From positions 1 through 51,849 of the forward strand of contig NZ_JAHLQG010000035.1 of the NCBI RefSeq assembly GCF_018919065.1: a stretch of 51,849 nucleotides of DNA. The letters run 5' to 3'. Each line of letters starts with the position of its first letter. Position 1 is the first letter of the stretch. Shown in pieces: positions 1-8,143 of this stretch. A program made the translations under genes and the position numbers. The notes beneath the pieces were generated by a model. The model made no database searches and had not been told where the DNA came from. It was given only the letters and a program-made list of their open reading frames with translations. Source of the stretch: Blautia sp. MSJ-9. Its GTDB lineage: Bacteria > Bacillota > Clostridia > Lachnospirales > Lachnospiraceae.

Positions 1-2
1 CA

Positions 3-74
3 TCTGATGTAATTATACAGACTGGAAATAACGCCAGTCTTCTTGTTGTACACAAAAATAGATTAAAGAAATAA
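3..74 (+). CDS. 3' end of an unidentified gene (partial)
   Basis: One frame is open from the window edge to a TAA at 72-74 and encodes 23 residues ending in HKNRLKK. A clear rho-independent terminator starts 5 nt after the stop, which is the usual arrangement at the end of a real gene. The product cannot be recognised from so short a tail. It could also be chance; the terminator is the main support. Confidence 0.4.
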   Translation, partial: SDVIIQTGNNASLLVVHKNRLKK

Positions 75-78
75 TTTT

Positions 79-124
79 AAAAACCTGCTTAAAAGTACTT
101 GACTTTTGTTAGCAGGTTTTTTTG
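79..124 (+). terminator. rho-independent terminator
   Basis: AACCTGCT pairs with AGCAGGTT around an 18-22-nt loop and is followed by a run of seven or more T. It closes the transcription unit entering from the left edge. Confidence 0.75.
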
Positions 125-154
125 CCTTTTTTGAAAAAAGTGATTAAAAAACTA

Positions 155-283
155 TTGACATTTTGTTACTGGAGGAGCTTGCACTCCTCCTGATACAAGC
201 AAGTTCCCACCCACTGCTTATTGCTTTTCGCAATTAAAGCAGGGGACTAACTTGACTTCGGCTAAAAAGATGGAATATAGTAT
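155..283 (+). other. structured intergenic region, possible small RNA
   Basis: Between the upstream terminator and the aminotransferase promoter there are two strong inverted repeats and no convincing ORF. GGAGGAG (171-177) pairs with CTCCTCC (184-190). A long interrupted hairpin follows: CAAGTT 200-205 with AACTTG 249-254, CCC 206-208 with GGG, CTGCTT 214-219 with AAGCAG 237-242, and ATTGC 220-224 with GCAAT 230-234. A TTGACA lies at 155-160 but no good -10 follows at normal spacing. An interrupted rod like this resembles 6S-type RNAs in general shape, but no diagnostic sequence was recognised. A second promoter-like pair is TTGACT (252-257) and TATAGT (276-281), 18 nt apart. Confidence 0.35.
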
Positions 284-294
284 ATTGTCGCACA

Positions 295-323
295 TTGACA
301 CTTTACCATGATAAGGTTAAAAT
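295..323 (+). promoter_or_regulatory. sigma-A type promoter for the aminotransferase-kinase operon
   Basis: TTGACA at 295-300 and TAAAAT at 318-323 are separated by exactly 17 nt. Transcription would start near 330, giving a leader of about 95 nt before the ATG at 425. Confidence 0.6.
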
Positions 324-424
324 AAAGATAAATTATGCACTGCAAGAGAAATTGGACAGTTGCAATATTATTCTGAATTTCGGTGGTTTGCCGCCGGGAT
401 TATTTGAACAGGAGCGAATGTGTT

Positions 425-1612
425 ATGATAGCAGAAAAAATGAAACCTTATGTAAAAAATAATTCAGCCATCCGTATGATGTTTGAGGAGGGAAATCGTC
501 TCAGAGCCATTTACGGTGCGGACAAAGTTTATGATTTCAGTCTTGGGAATCCCAGTGTTCCGGCACCGGAGTGTGTGAAGGAGGCTATTATTGATCTGGT
601 GAATGAAGTGGAGCCTACAGTGCTTCATGGTTATATGAGTAATGCAGGATTTGAGGATGTGCGCCAGACGATAGCGGAATCTTTGAACCGCCGCTTTGGA
701 ACTAAATTTGCGGCAAAGAATCTGATTATGACGGTTGGGGCAGCCAGCGGTCTGAATGTGATTTTCAAGACAATCCTGAATCCTGAGGAAGAAGTGATTG
801 TTTTTGCACCATACTTTCTGGAATATGGTGCATATGTGCGCAATTTTGATGGCAAGCTTGTGGAAATCTCTCCGGATACTACTACATTTCAGCCGAATCT
901 TGAGGAGTTTGAGCAGAAGATTACAGCAAAGACAAGAGCAGTGATCGTAAATACACCTCACAACCCGACTGGTGTTGTATATTCCGAAGAAACTATTAAG
1001 AAGCTGGCAGCAATTCTTGATAAAAAGCAGCAGGAATTTGGCAGTGTGATTTACCTGATTTCTGATGAGCCATACAGAGAGCTGGCTTATGACGGTGTAG
1101 AGGTTCCGTATCTGACAAAATATTACGACAATACTATTGTTGGCTATTCTTACAGTAAATCTCTGTCCCTTCCGGGAGAGCGTATCGGTTATCTGGTAAT
1201 TCCGGATGAAGCAGATGGAAGTGAAGAACTTATTACTGCAGCGGCTATTGCCAATCGTACTATCGGATGTGTCAACGCCCCATCCCTGATGCAGAAAGTG
1301 ATTGCCAAATGTGTAGATGCAGAAGTGGATGTAGCTGCATATGACAAGAATCGTCTGGCATTGTATAACGGATTGAAAGAATGCGGATTCGAGTGTATTA
1401 AACCGCAAGGCGCATTCTACCTTTTCGTGAAATCTCCGGTAGCAGATGAAAAAGCATTTTGTGAAGCCGGAAAGAAATACAACATCCTTATGGTTCCGGG
1501 AAGTTCTTTCGCCTGCCCGGGTTATGTGAGACTGGCTTATTGTGTATCTTATGATACTATCATTAATTCCCTGCCGGAGTTTAAGAAACTGGCAGAAGAG
1601 TTTGGACTGTGA
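425..1612 (+). CDS. PLP-dependent aminotransferase (class I/II, AspC-like)
   Basis: Fold type I aminotransferase of 395 residues, the usual length for the AspC/AlaT group. Visible landmarks are the NTPHNPTG motif (start near residue 176), SDEPY with the pyridine-binding Asp (about 214), and SYSKS with the PLP-binding lysine at about residue 245. The reading frame is open further upstream to a GTG at 383, but AGGAG at 410-414 lies 10 nt before the ATG at 425, so that start is preferred. The stop overlaps the GTG start of the sugar kinase, implying coupled translation. Exact substrates cannot be read from sequence; an aspartate- or aromatic-type amino donor with 2-oxoglutarate is the family norm. 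The pairing with a carbohydrate kinase is unusual and its purpose is unknown. Confidence 0.9.
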   Translation: MIAEKMKPYVKNNSAIRMMFEEGNRLRAIYGADKVYDFSLGNPSVPAPECVKEAIIDLVNEVEPTVLHGYMSNAGFEDVRQTIAESLNRRFGTKFAAKNLIMTVGAASGLNVIFKTILNPEEEVIVFAPYFLEYGAYVRNFDGKLVEISPDTTTFQPNLEEFEQKITAKTRAVIVNTPHNPTGVVYSEETIKKLAAILDKKQQEFGSVIYLISDEPYRELAYDGVEVPYLTKYYDNTIVGYSYSKSLSLPGERIGYLVIPDEADGSEELITAAAIANRTIGCVNAPSLMQKVIAKCVDAEVDVAAYDKNRLALYNGLKECGFECIKPQGAFYLFVKSPVADEKAFCEAGKKYNILMVPGSSFACPGYVRLAYCVSYDTIINSLPEFKKLAEEFGL

Positions 1613-2961
1613 AAACGGCGGGGATTGACATTGGGACAACAACGATAAGCGGTGTTGTTCTGGAAAAAGAGGAAAACGGACTGGCAAAGATTCTGGAGGC
1701 AAAAACTGTAGAGAACGGTTGCTTTATCGAAACCGGAAATGAATGGGAGAGAATACAGTATGCAAAAGAAATTGTAGAAAGAGCAGTGAATCTGCTGGAT
1801 TATTTCCTGGAGAAGTATCCGCATGTTGAGCGGATTGGGCTCACAGGGCAGATGCATGGAATTGTCTATGTTGACAAAGAAGGAAATTGTGTCAGTCCGT
1901 TATATACATGGCAGGATGCCAGAGGAAGTATCTGCGATGGGGATCGGATTCCTTTAACAGAAGAAATCCGGGAAAGATGTCAAATCCATGCTGCTTCAGG
2001 ATATGGGCTTGTCACACACATTTATAATATCAGACATAATCTGGTTTCGGATTCGGCTTTGAGCTTCTGTACGATCATGGATTATTTTGGGATGTATTTG
2101 ACAGGGCGTAAAAAACCATTGGTACATGTGAGCAATGCGGCAGGTTTTGGATTCTTTGACAGCCGTAAGATGTGCTTTGAAAAAGAAAAACTGGCTGAAA
2201 TGGGAGTGGACGTAAACTGGCTGCCGGATGTCTGTACTGAAATAGAAAAATTGGGTACATACAGAGGACGGACAGTTACAACTGCAATCGGAGACAACCA
2301 GGCAAGCTTCCTTGGCGCAGCAGGTGATGAGGAGAATACATTACTGGTCAATATGGGAACCGGCGGACAGATTTCTGTTCTTTCCAGTCAGTATTTTGCA
2401 GGAGATGGAATTGAGGCAAGACCTTTCCTGAATGGGAAGTATCTGCTTGCAGGAGCATCTCTGTGTGGCGGCAAGGCATATGCGCTTCTGGAACAGTTTT
2501 TCCGAAAAATTGTAAAAGAAGCGACAGGGCAGGATCAGCCATTATACAAAGTAATGGAAAAGATGGCAAGAACAGGGAAAGATTTGAATAGTGAAAGATC
2601 TGAAAGTCGAAAGATTAAAGTGGAAACAACATTTGACGGTACGCGGATGAATCCGGAAAAAAGCGGCAGTATTACCCGGGTAAGTTCCGAAAACTTTACA
2701 CCTGAAGACTTCTGCTATGGTGTTCTGAAGGGAATGAGCACAGAACTGTATCAGATGTATATGACTATTCAGAATGGAACCGGCATAAAGATCAGGCGTA
2801 TGATTGGTTCAGGGAATGGACTGAGAAAAAATCCGGTACTGTGCGAAATTATTGAGGATATGTTCAAGGCAGAACTTGTTCTGGCAGAATGTGAAGAGGA
2901 AGCTGCGACAGGAGCGGCAATGAGCAGTAGTATGTATAACTATAGCAACTCCACCAGATAA
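1609..2961 (+). CDS. FGGY-family carbohydrate kinase (sedoheptulokinase-like)
   Basis: Cytoplasmic sugar kinase of 450 residues with the actin-like ATPase fold: an N-terminal phosphate-binding loop (GIDIGTTTISGVVLE, residues 5-19), the GLTGQMHG segment near residue 79 followed by a WQDAR motif typical of xylulokinase/sedoheptulokinase relatives, and a C-terminal glycine-rich ATP site (GSGNGLRKNP near 402). Translation probably starts at the GTG at 1609, which overlaps the upstream stop as GTGA; the first residues then align with the family start. GQMHG with WQD suggests a ketose substrate such as sedoheptulose or xylulose, but this is inference. No other sugar-pathway gene lies in this small operon. 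Confidence 0.85.
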   Translation: MKTAGIDIGTTTISGVVLEKEENGLAKILEAKTVENGCFIETGNEWERIQYAKEIVERAVNLLDYFLEKYPHVERIGLTGQMHGIVYVDKEGNCVSPLYTWQDARGSICDGDRIPLTEEIRERCQIHAASGYGLVTHIYNIRHNLVSDSALSFCTIMDYFGMYLTGRKKPLVHVSNAAGFGFFDSRKMCFEKEKLAEMGVDVNWLPDVCTEIEKLGTYRGRTVTTAIGDNQASFLGAAGDEENTLLVNMGTGGQISVLSSQYFAGDGIEARPFLNGKYLLAGASLCGGKAYALLEQFFRKIVKEATGQDQPLYKVMEKMARTGKDLNSERSESRKIKVETTFDGTRMNPEKSGSITRVSSENFTPEDFCYGVLKGMSTELYQMYMTIQNGTGIKIRRMIGSGNGLRKNPVLCEIIEDMFKAELVLAECEEEAATGAAMSSSMYNYSNSTR

Positions 2962-3080
2962 TAAAATGAAGCAGTGAAGCGGATTGTGAGTAACCAATTG
3001 ATTTTAATACTGGAATTTGAGGAAAGAGAGTGTCATGCAATCATTAAAAGATGGTTACGTGGTACTTTCTTTTCTGTTTT

Positions 3081-3188
3081 TTATTTTGCTTCCAGATGTT
3101 TAATCATACGATTTATAATCTGTTCCGCTTCTTTTGGAGAGTAATAAGTATTCGGATCCATATTTGTAAATTTCAGGTGATGTATCTA
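3081..3188 (-). pseudogene. possible relic: C-terminal tail of an unidentified protein
   Basis: The 412-bp gap between the FGGY kinase and the secreted protein has no full gene, but its minus strand carries a coding-like stretch. An in-frame segment that begins just after a stop at 3186-3188 and ends with TAA at 3081-3083 encodes 34 residues, including MDPNTYYSPKEAEQ and a helical, charged end finishing EAK. It has no start with a ribosome binding site. Composition suggests the end of a decayed gene rather than random AT-rich DNA. No family was recognised. Confidence 0.3.
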
Positions 3189-3373
3189 TCATATAGCAAA
3201 AAACTACAAATTATTCAGAACCTCCAAATTGGTAGGGATTTGTTTGATTTGGTTAAATATGTATTGAGATAAGATAATATGTAAAATTTCAATAATGTGC
3301 TTTATTTGCAGTTGGAAAACAGGCTTGTTAGTAGTAAAATACAACTATAAATAAAAGAAGGGAGATTTCAGCT

Positions 3374-4084
3374 ATGAAAAGAAAAAAGTCCATATGCAAA
3401 TCGTTATTTACTATCTGTTTGATTCTAGGATTGGCTTTTGTTTTACCAAATATTAAACCTGTTCCGGTTATTGCAGCGTCTAAGGCTTCTTATGAAATAA
3501 TAAATAAGAAGGAAATAAGAAAATATAAAAACGTGAGTGCAAAGTATCTTTATCAGTTACCACAGCTAAAGGGAAACAGTGCGGCAATTAAGAAAATCAA
3601 TAAGTCTCTCAGAGCTGATTATAAAAAGACTCTTTCTGGTAAAGAGAGCTTGTTTGAGTATTTTGAGGGAGACAAATATAATTCTTTTCGTCAGGATTAT
3701 GGTGAGAAATATTATGACACAGTGACATGTAAAGTTATGTTTAACCAAAATGGATATATTAGTTTTAGATATTCATGTAAATGGTATGCCGGTGGAGTAG
3801 GTAATGTTTGGGAATATGGATTGACTTATCGTCTTAAAGATGGGAAAAAGATGGGGATTCAGGATGTGCTTGCAGGAAGCAGAGATTCCGCAAAGCAAAG
3901 AATTGCCAGTACATATGCGAATAAGATATCCAGCAGGGGATATGAACCAATTATGAAGATGAAATACTCTGAATTCTGTTTTTATATTAAACCAGGCAAG
4001 AAAGTTGTAGTATGTTTTGGACCGTATCAGCCAATGGGAGGAAATGGAAAATCTTCTATTACGATGAAGGGAAAAATAAATTAA
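3374..4084 (+). CDS. secreted RsiV/DUF3298-like protein
   Basis: A 236-residue exported protein. The N-terminus is a signal peptide: KRKK, a hydrophobic core at about residues 10-25, and a likely cleavage after VIAA (about 33-35). The mature part has conserved-looking elements of the RsiV/DUF3298 extracellular fold: a YAGGVGNVWEYG segment (about 139-150) in the place of the family's glycine-rich strand, then a bulky FCFYIKPGKKVVVCFGPY strand pair near 201-218 and a GG-rich end. There is no transmembrane anchor or anti-sigma domain, so it would be a free or wall-associated protein. The ribosome site GAAGGGAG lies just upstream. Function unknown; the assignment rests on fold-level resemblance. 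Confidence 0.65.
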   Translation: MKRKKSICKSLFTICLILGLAFVLPNIKPVPVIAASKASYEIINKKEIRKYKNVSAKYLYQLPQLKGNSAAIKKINKSLRADYKKTLSGKESLFEYFEGDKYNSFRQDYGEKYYDTVTCKVMFNQNGYISFRYSCKWYAGGVGNVWEYGLTYRLKDGKKMGIQDVLAGSRDSAKQRIASTYANKISSRGYEPIMKMKYSEFCFYIKPGKKVVVCFGPYQPMGGNGKSSITMKGKIN

Positions 4085-4106
4085 TATCAAGTTGGTATAG
4101 GGTGAC

Positions 4107-4143
4107 AGAAGCATGGTATGAGTTTAAATCATATCATGCTTCT
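4107..4143 (+). terminator. terminator after the secreted RsiV-like protein
   Basis: AGAAGCATGGTATGA pairs, with one mismatch, with TCATATCATGCTTCT, 22 nt after the stop. The T tract is short (TTTACTG), so termination may be incomplete. Confidence 0.6.
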
Positions 4144-4149
4144 TTACTG

Positions 4150-4449
4150 TCCGATTTATTGTATGTTATTTTACGGCATGGTCCGATATGTTTTGGAGCA
4201 TGCCGGAAAATTTTATGAAAACTGCAAAAAAATTCAGGAAAAAAAAGACAGCATTTTAAACGCTATAGAAAAAATGTAATTTTTGAAAAAACAATTATTG
4301 TAATAATCTCCCGAACGTGACATAATAAGAATGGAAAAGTAAAGGGCAGGTTAAATTCTGATTAGAGACAGGTAAAATAACCTGCTTACATTATGCGCCG
4401 ATTTTCTGAGATGAGGTGGGAAATCAGGCAGACGACAAAGGAGAAAATA
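4150..4449 (+). other. gene-free stretch before the Na/Pi cotransporter
   Basis: No gene is seen here. CGGCATG (about 4173) pairs with CATGCCG (about 4203) through a second hairpin. A promoter-like pair TTGTAA and CATAAT, 17 nt apart, lies near 4298-4326. GCAGGTTA at about 4347 is repeated inverted as TAACCTGC at about 4378, enclosing 24 nt in what would be the leader of the transporter mRNA; this could be an operator or a leader hairpin. Confidence 0.4.
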
Positions 4450-6258
4450 ATGGGAATTTTTTCAATGATATTGTCATTACTGAGCGGAGTAGCGTTATTC
4501 CTGTTCGGTATGTCATTGATGGGCGACGGCCTGAAAATGGTTGCCGGAAATAAGCTGGAAGCTTTCCTGTATCGAATGACAAACACACCGCTGAAGGGAG
4601 TTGCTCTGGGTACTGGTGTTACCAGCGTGATTCAGTCTTCTTCTGCCACAACCGTTATGGTTATTGGTTTTGTTAACTCAGGTATGATGAAACTGAAACA
4701 GGCCATCGGTATTATCATGGGAGCCAACATCGGAACCAGTATTACCGGATGGATCCTCTGTCTTTCTTATATTGACGGAAAGAACGGAATTGCGAAGATT
4801 TTATCTACAGCAACAATTTCAGCAGTAGTAGCGATTATTGGTATTATCCTTCGCATGGCATGTAAGCGTTCCGTGCATAAAAATATCGGTAATATCATGC
4901 TTGGTTTTGCAATCCTGATGACAGGTATGCAGACAATGAGCGGTGCTGTTTCACCACTAAAGGACAGCCCCACATTTACAAACATGCTGACAATGTTTTC
5001 CAACCCGCTGATTGGTATTCTGGTAGGTATTGCCTTTACTGCAGTGCTGCAGAGTGCATCTGCCACAGTCGGTGTATTGCAGGCGTTATCTGTAACAGGT
5101 ATCCTGACATTCTCCAGTGCATTCCCGATCGTTCTTGGTATCGGTGTAGGTGCTGCCTGTCCGGTTCTGATTTCAGCAATCGGTGCGAATAAGAATGGTA
5201 AACGTACAGCACTTGTTTATCTGATCAATGACCTGTTTGGTCTTATCCTCTGGTCAGTGATCTTCTACACTGTAAATGCTGTTGTGCATTTCGGATTTAT
5301 GGATATGATCATGTCACCGGTTGCAATTGCTTTACTGAATACTGTATTCCGTGTAGCAACAGTATGTGTTCTTTTCCCGTTCATACCGAAGATTGAGCAG
5401 CTGGTGTGCTGGCTTGTAAAAGACAGTGCAGAGGAACTGGAAGATGAAGCAGACTTTGATCTTCTGGAAGAACGTCTTCTGAATTATCCGGCACTTGCTA
5501 TTGGACAGTGTCATCGTGCCATGAGCGGTATGGCAAGGAAGCTTCGCAAGAATGTCAACCGTGCCATGAACCTTCTGAATGAATATCAGCAGGATAAATT
5601 TGATAAGGTACAGAGAAAAGAGAACCTGATCGATAAATACGAAAGCCGTCTTGGGGAATATCTGATGAAGCTCACAAAGCATGAGATGAACAGTGCCCAG
5701 ACAAGGCAGGCATCCCTTTATCTTCATACCATCAATGACTTTGAGAGAATCGGTGACCATGCATCCTACATTGCCTATATGTCCAGTGAAATGCATGATA
5801 ATCACACTAATTTCTCACAGGAAGCCTGGGATGAGCTGAATGTAGTAATGGAAGCAGTTCGTGAGGAGATCAATCTTACCTGCCGTGCATTCCTCAATGA
5901 TGACAAAGAGATGGCACAGAGAGTTGCACCTCTTGGAATGATTATCACATCCTTATGCAATGAGCTGAAGATGCATCATGTAGAGCGTCTGAGTAACGGC
6001 AATTGCGGACTGGAAGAGGGAACTGTATATACAGACATTCTCAACAGCTTCAACCGTATTGCAGCACATTGTGCAAGTGCAATGGTAGCTCTCCTTAAGA
6101 GTGGGGACGAGAATCCGGATATGCATATCCATGATTCCAAGATTTACCCATCTGACAGCGTGGAATATTATACATACTTCAAGGAATATCGCCAGAAGTA
6201 TGAAATCGTAAAGAACGAGGAACACATGCGAAGCATGGAACCGGAAGAAGTAGAATAA
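4450..6258 (+). CDS. Na+/phosphate cotransporter with C-terminal PhoU-like domain
   Basis: Membrane protein of 602 residues from the preferred start. Two Na/Pi-cotransporter repeats fill roughly residues 1-320, each with the signature QSSSATT (about 60) or QSASATVGV (about 218), and about eight to nine hydrophobic spans. Residues about 345-590 form a soluble helical PhoU-like domain, with an NDFERIGDHA motif typical of PhoU metal sites. The ATG at 4450 is chosen because AAAGGAG sits 6 nt before it and hydrophobic sequence begins at once; the open frame extends to 4393 without such a site. The family takes up phosphate with sodium; sensing or regulation by the PhoU part is inferred. Confidence 0.92.
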   Translation: MGIFSMILSLLSGVALFLFGMSLMGDGLKMVAGNKLEAFLYRMTNTPLKGVALGTGVTSVIQSSSATTVMVIGFVNSGMMKLKQAIGIIMGANIGTSITGWILCLSYIDGKNGIAKILSTATISAVVAIIGIILRMACKRSVHKNIGNIMLGFAILMTGMQTMSGAVSPLKDSPTFTNMLTMFSNPLIGILVGIAFTAVLQSASATVGVLQALSVTGILTFSSAFPIVLGIGVGAACPVLISAIGANKNGKRTALVYLINDLFGLILWSVIFYTVNAVVHFGFMDMIMSPVAIALLNTVFRVATVCVLFPFIPKIEQLVCWLVKDSAEELEDEADFDLLEERLLNYPALAIGQCHRAMSGMARKLRKNVNRAMNLLNEYQQDKFDKVQRKENLIDKYESRLGEYLMKLTKHEMNSAQTRQASLYLHTINDFERIGDHASYIAYMSSEMHDNHTNFSQEAWDELNVVMEAVREEINLTCRAFLNDDKEMAQRVAPLGMIITSLCNELKMHHVERLSNGNCGLEEGTVYTDILNSFNRIAAHCASAMVALLKSGDENPDMHIHDSKIYPSDSVEYYTYFKEYRQKYEIVKNEEHMRSMEPEEVE

Positions 6259-6298
6259 TACTTTTATACTACAAAGCAGTAAATATATATGATATAAT

Positions 6299-6341
6299 GA
6301 CAGCAGATGATCTGGAAACGGATGTCTGCTGTTTTTTTCAT
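6299..6341 (+). terminator. terminator after the Na/Pi cotransporter
   Basis: ACAGCAGA pairs with TCTGCTGT across a 17-nt loop and is followed by TTTTTTT, about 40 nt past the transporter stop. Confidence 0.75.
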
Positions 6342-6359
6342 TATAGTTGCCGTGCATGC

Positions 6360-6391
6360 AGATGGTGGGAATGATTTTTCGAATACGCTCC
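6360..6391 (+). repeat. dispersed 32-nt intergenic repeat, copy 1
   Basis: A segment starting GCAGAT, then GTGGGAATGATTTTTC and ending ATACGCTC, is found again at about 35227-35258 with two differences. Both copies lie in intergenic DNA on the same strand. Copy 1 lies in the leader of the 84-residue protein gene. No function is known to me. Confidence 0.6.
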
Positions 6392-6467
6392 TGCGTGTGC
6401 AGGCTGAGGAGCCAGCAGACAGGATCATTTTTGTAAAAACAACACCCCAAAGGAGGAGAAATTAATT

Positions 6468-6722
6468 ATGTTATTCGACAGTAGAACAGTTTATCTCGGT
6501 GCATCCAGAGATAAATATGAGCAGTATTGTAAAGCCTTAGATTCAGAGAAAATCAAATACAAAACAAAGAGAGTCAACCACGAAGAAAAAATGACAGCCC
6601 CGGGCAGGGGAATCGTCCGTAGTATGGGCGGAAACTTTGGAACAGATAAAACATTGTATGAAATCATGGTCGGAGAGAAAGATTACGACAATGCAATGGG
6701 GATTCTGACAGCATTGAAGTAG
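6468..6722 (+). CDS. small protein of unknown function (84 aa)
   Basis: An 84-residue cytoplasmic-looking protein with a strong ribosome site (AAGGAGGAG, 10 nt before the ATG). It has the pattern of a small alpha/beta fold: an N-terminal strand VYLGAS, a helix with Tyr/Lys, a KTKRVNHE strand, a glycine-rich GRGIVRSMGGNFGTD loop and a final YEIMV strand plus helix. This is reminiscent of DUF2007-type small signal-transducing proteins, but that is a loose likeness. It ends in TAG, and the same frame remains open for 47 more codons to 6866. Confidence 0.65.
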   Translation: MLFDSRTVYLGASRDKYEQYCKALDSEKIKYKTKRVNHEEKMTAPGRGIVRSMGGNFGTDKTLYEIMVGEKDYDNAMGILTALK

Positions 6723-6988
6723 ACAGAGTTTACCCTGAAGAGCAATCGAGGAAAAGCCATTCTGAATGACTTAGATCAAGAAAAGATAGCCTGCGGATTT
6801 GACATACGCATAATCTCAGCCAGAACAAATAGAGAAGAATATGAGATGCAGAAAAAATGCGGATAAAGACGAAACTTGATTAATAGAAAAGTAGATTTGT
6901 TTGACATTTTTGCTGCCATATTTATATAATCGAAGAAGCAAGTACGCAAAAAAGTGTGCAAGATAACGGAAATCCTGGAGGTGTTTTT

Positions 6989-7981
6989 GTGGGAGAATAT
7001 GAACCGCCATTTACAATAACGAATGAGATACTGTCATATGTGTCTTCAATTTCTGAAAAAATAGGGCGAATCACGGCAATCAGCAGTCTGGAAACAAAAC
7101 CGCACCTGAGAAAGAATAACCGAATTAAATCTATTCATTCATCTTTAAAAATAGAAGCGAATTCTCTTTCTCTGGGGCAGGTTAGGGATGTAATTAATGG
7201 CAGGCTTGTACTGGGGGAACAGAAAGAAATACAGGAAGTTAAAAATGCATATGCGGCATATGAAAGCCTTTCGGAAATTAATCCCTATAGTATAAAAGAT
7301 TTAAAGAAATTTCATGGGATTATGACAAAATATCTTGTGGAAGAATGTGGGGAGTTTCGCCATGGAGAAGAGGGAGTTTTTAATGGAGGTGAATGCATTT
7401 TTATGACGCCTCCGGCGCAATTTGTACCTCAGCTTATGGATGAACTGTTTGAATGGATGAAGAAATCAAGGAATAGTGTTCATCCATTGATTATGAGCAG
7501 TGTATTTCATTATGAGTTTGTCTTTATTCATCCATTTGCTGATGGTAACGGAAGAATGGCAAGATTATGGCACACTGCGATTTTGTCTAAATGGAAACCT
7601 GTATTTGAGTATATTCCAATCGAAAGTCAGATTGAAAAATTTCAGGATGAATATTATGATGCGATTGCCAGATGTCATGTTTCGGGAGAATCTACCATTT
7701 TTATAGAGTTTATGTTGTCGCAGATAGACAGGATTCTGGAAGATATTTCGCTTCAGATGAATGAAGAAAATGAGCAGTTTTCAGAAACTGTCAGGAAAAT
7801 GCTTGAAATCATGGAGTATGATACGCCTTATACAAGAAAAACACTTATGGAAAAACTGGGGTTAAAGTCCAGAGATGGATTTCGCAGAAATTATTTGCAA
7901 CCTGCACTTGAGATGAATTTGATCCAAATGACATTACCAGATAAACCGAATAGCAGAAATCAGCGATATATGAAAGTATGA
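6989..7981 (+). CDS. Fic/DOC family protein (AMPylase-type, self-inhibited class)
   Basis: A 330-residue Fic protein. The core motif HPFADGNGRMAR starts at H181, with the catalytic His and the Asp/Asn/Arg that hold ATP all present, so it should be active. Upstream at about residues 51-58 is SSLKIEAN, matching the inhibitory helix S/T-x-x-x-E-G/N of Fic proteins with N-terminal self-inhibition, although Ala follows the Glu. A C-terminal winged-helix-like region (about 260-325) is typical of this subgroup. GTG at 6989 is chosen because GGAGGT ends 5 nt before it and the protein then begins GEYEPPFTITNEIL, the family start; the open frame reaches back to 6956. No antitoxin partner gene lies beside it. 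Targets are unknown. Confidence 0.92.
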   Translation: MGEYEPPFTITNEILSYVSSISEKIGRITAISSLETKPHLRKNNRIKSIHSSLKIEANSLSLGQVRDVINGRLVLGEQKEIQEVKNAYAAYESLSEINPYSIKDLKKFHGIMTKYLVEECGEFRHGEEGVFNGGECIFMTPPAQFVPQLMDELFEWMKKSRNSVHPLIMSSVFHYEFVFIHPFADGNGRMARLWHTAILSKWKPVFEYIPIESQIEKFQDEYYDAIARCHVSGESTIFIEFMLSQIDRILEDISLQMNEENEQFSETVRKMLEIMEYDTPYTRKTLMEKLGLKSRDGFRRNYLQPALEMNLIQMTLPDKPNSRNQRYMKV

Positions 7982-8017
7982 ATAGCAGGAAGCTTATCTG
8001 ATTTATAGCAATCTATA

Positions 8018-8138
8018 GCAATTCCATAAAATAATGCAAGCAATCCAGCCCATCATAGTGTGAAGTCCTGCGTCAGATATCTTTCTTGTCTTTCGCACTC
8101 TGCTGAACTGTCTTGATTGCATTATTTATAAGGATTGC
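8018..8138. repeat. large inverted repeat between convergent genes
   Basis: The 160-bp gap between fic and the ROK gene holds near-matching inverted arms: GCAATTCC..ATAATGCAA at 8018-8045 and GATTGCATTATTTATAAGG at 8115-8133 running to GC at 8138. Inside them AGTGTGAAG (about 8057) can pair with CTTTCGCACT (about 8089). It may be a bidirectional terminator for the two converging genes, although neither side ends in a good T run, or a small palindromic element. Confidence 0.45.
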
Positions 8139-8143
8139 CATAG

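Noticed and set aside
155..160. A TTGACA upstream of the structured region, as a promoter for a small RNA
   Set aside because: No acceptable -10 element lies 15-19 nt downstream.
464..1702. A 412-residue open frame on the minus strand across the aminotransferase
   Set aside because: It mirrors the clearly conserved plus-strand gene, is rich in Cys, His, Phe and Ile, and shows no domain or ribosome site; an antisense shadow.
3051..3272. A 73-codon plus-strand frame in the kinase-to-secreted-protein gap
   Set aside because: Very Phe/Ile-rich, no ribosome site; the opposite strand looks more coding-like.
6956..7981. A toxin-antitoxin module around fic
   Set aside because: No small antitoxin gene adjoins it, and the inhibitory helix is within the same protein, so a two-gene module is not needed.
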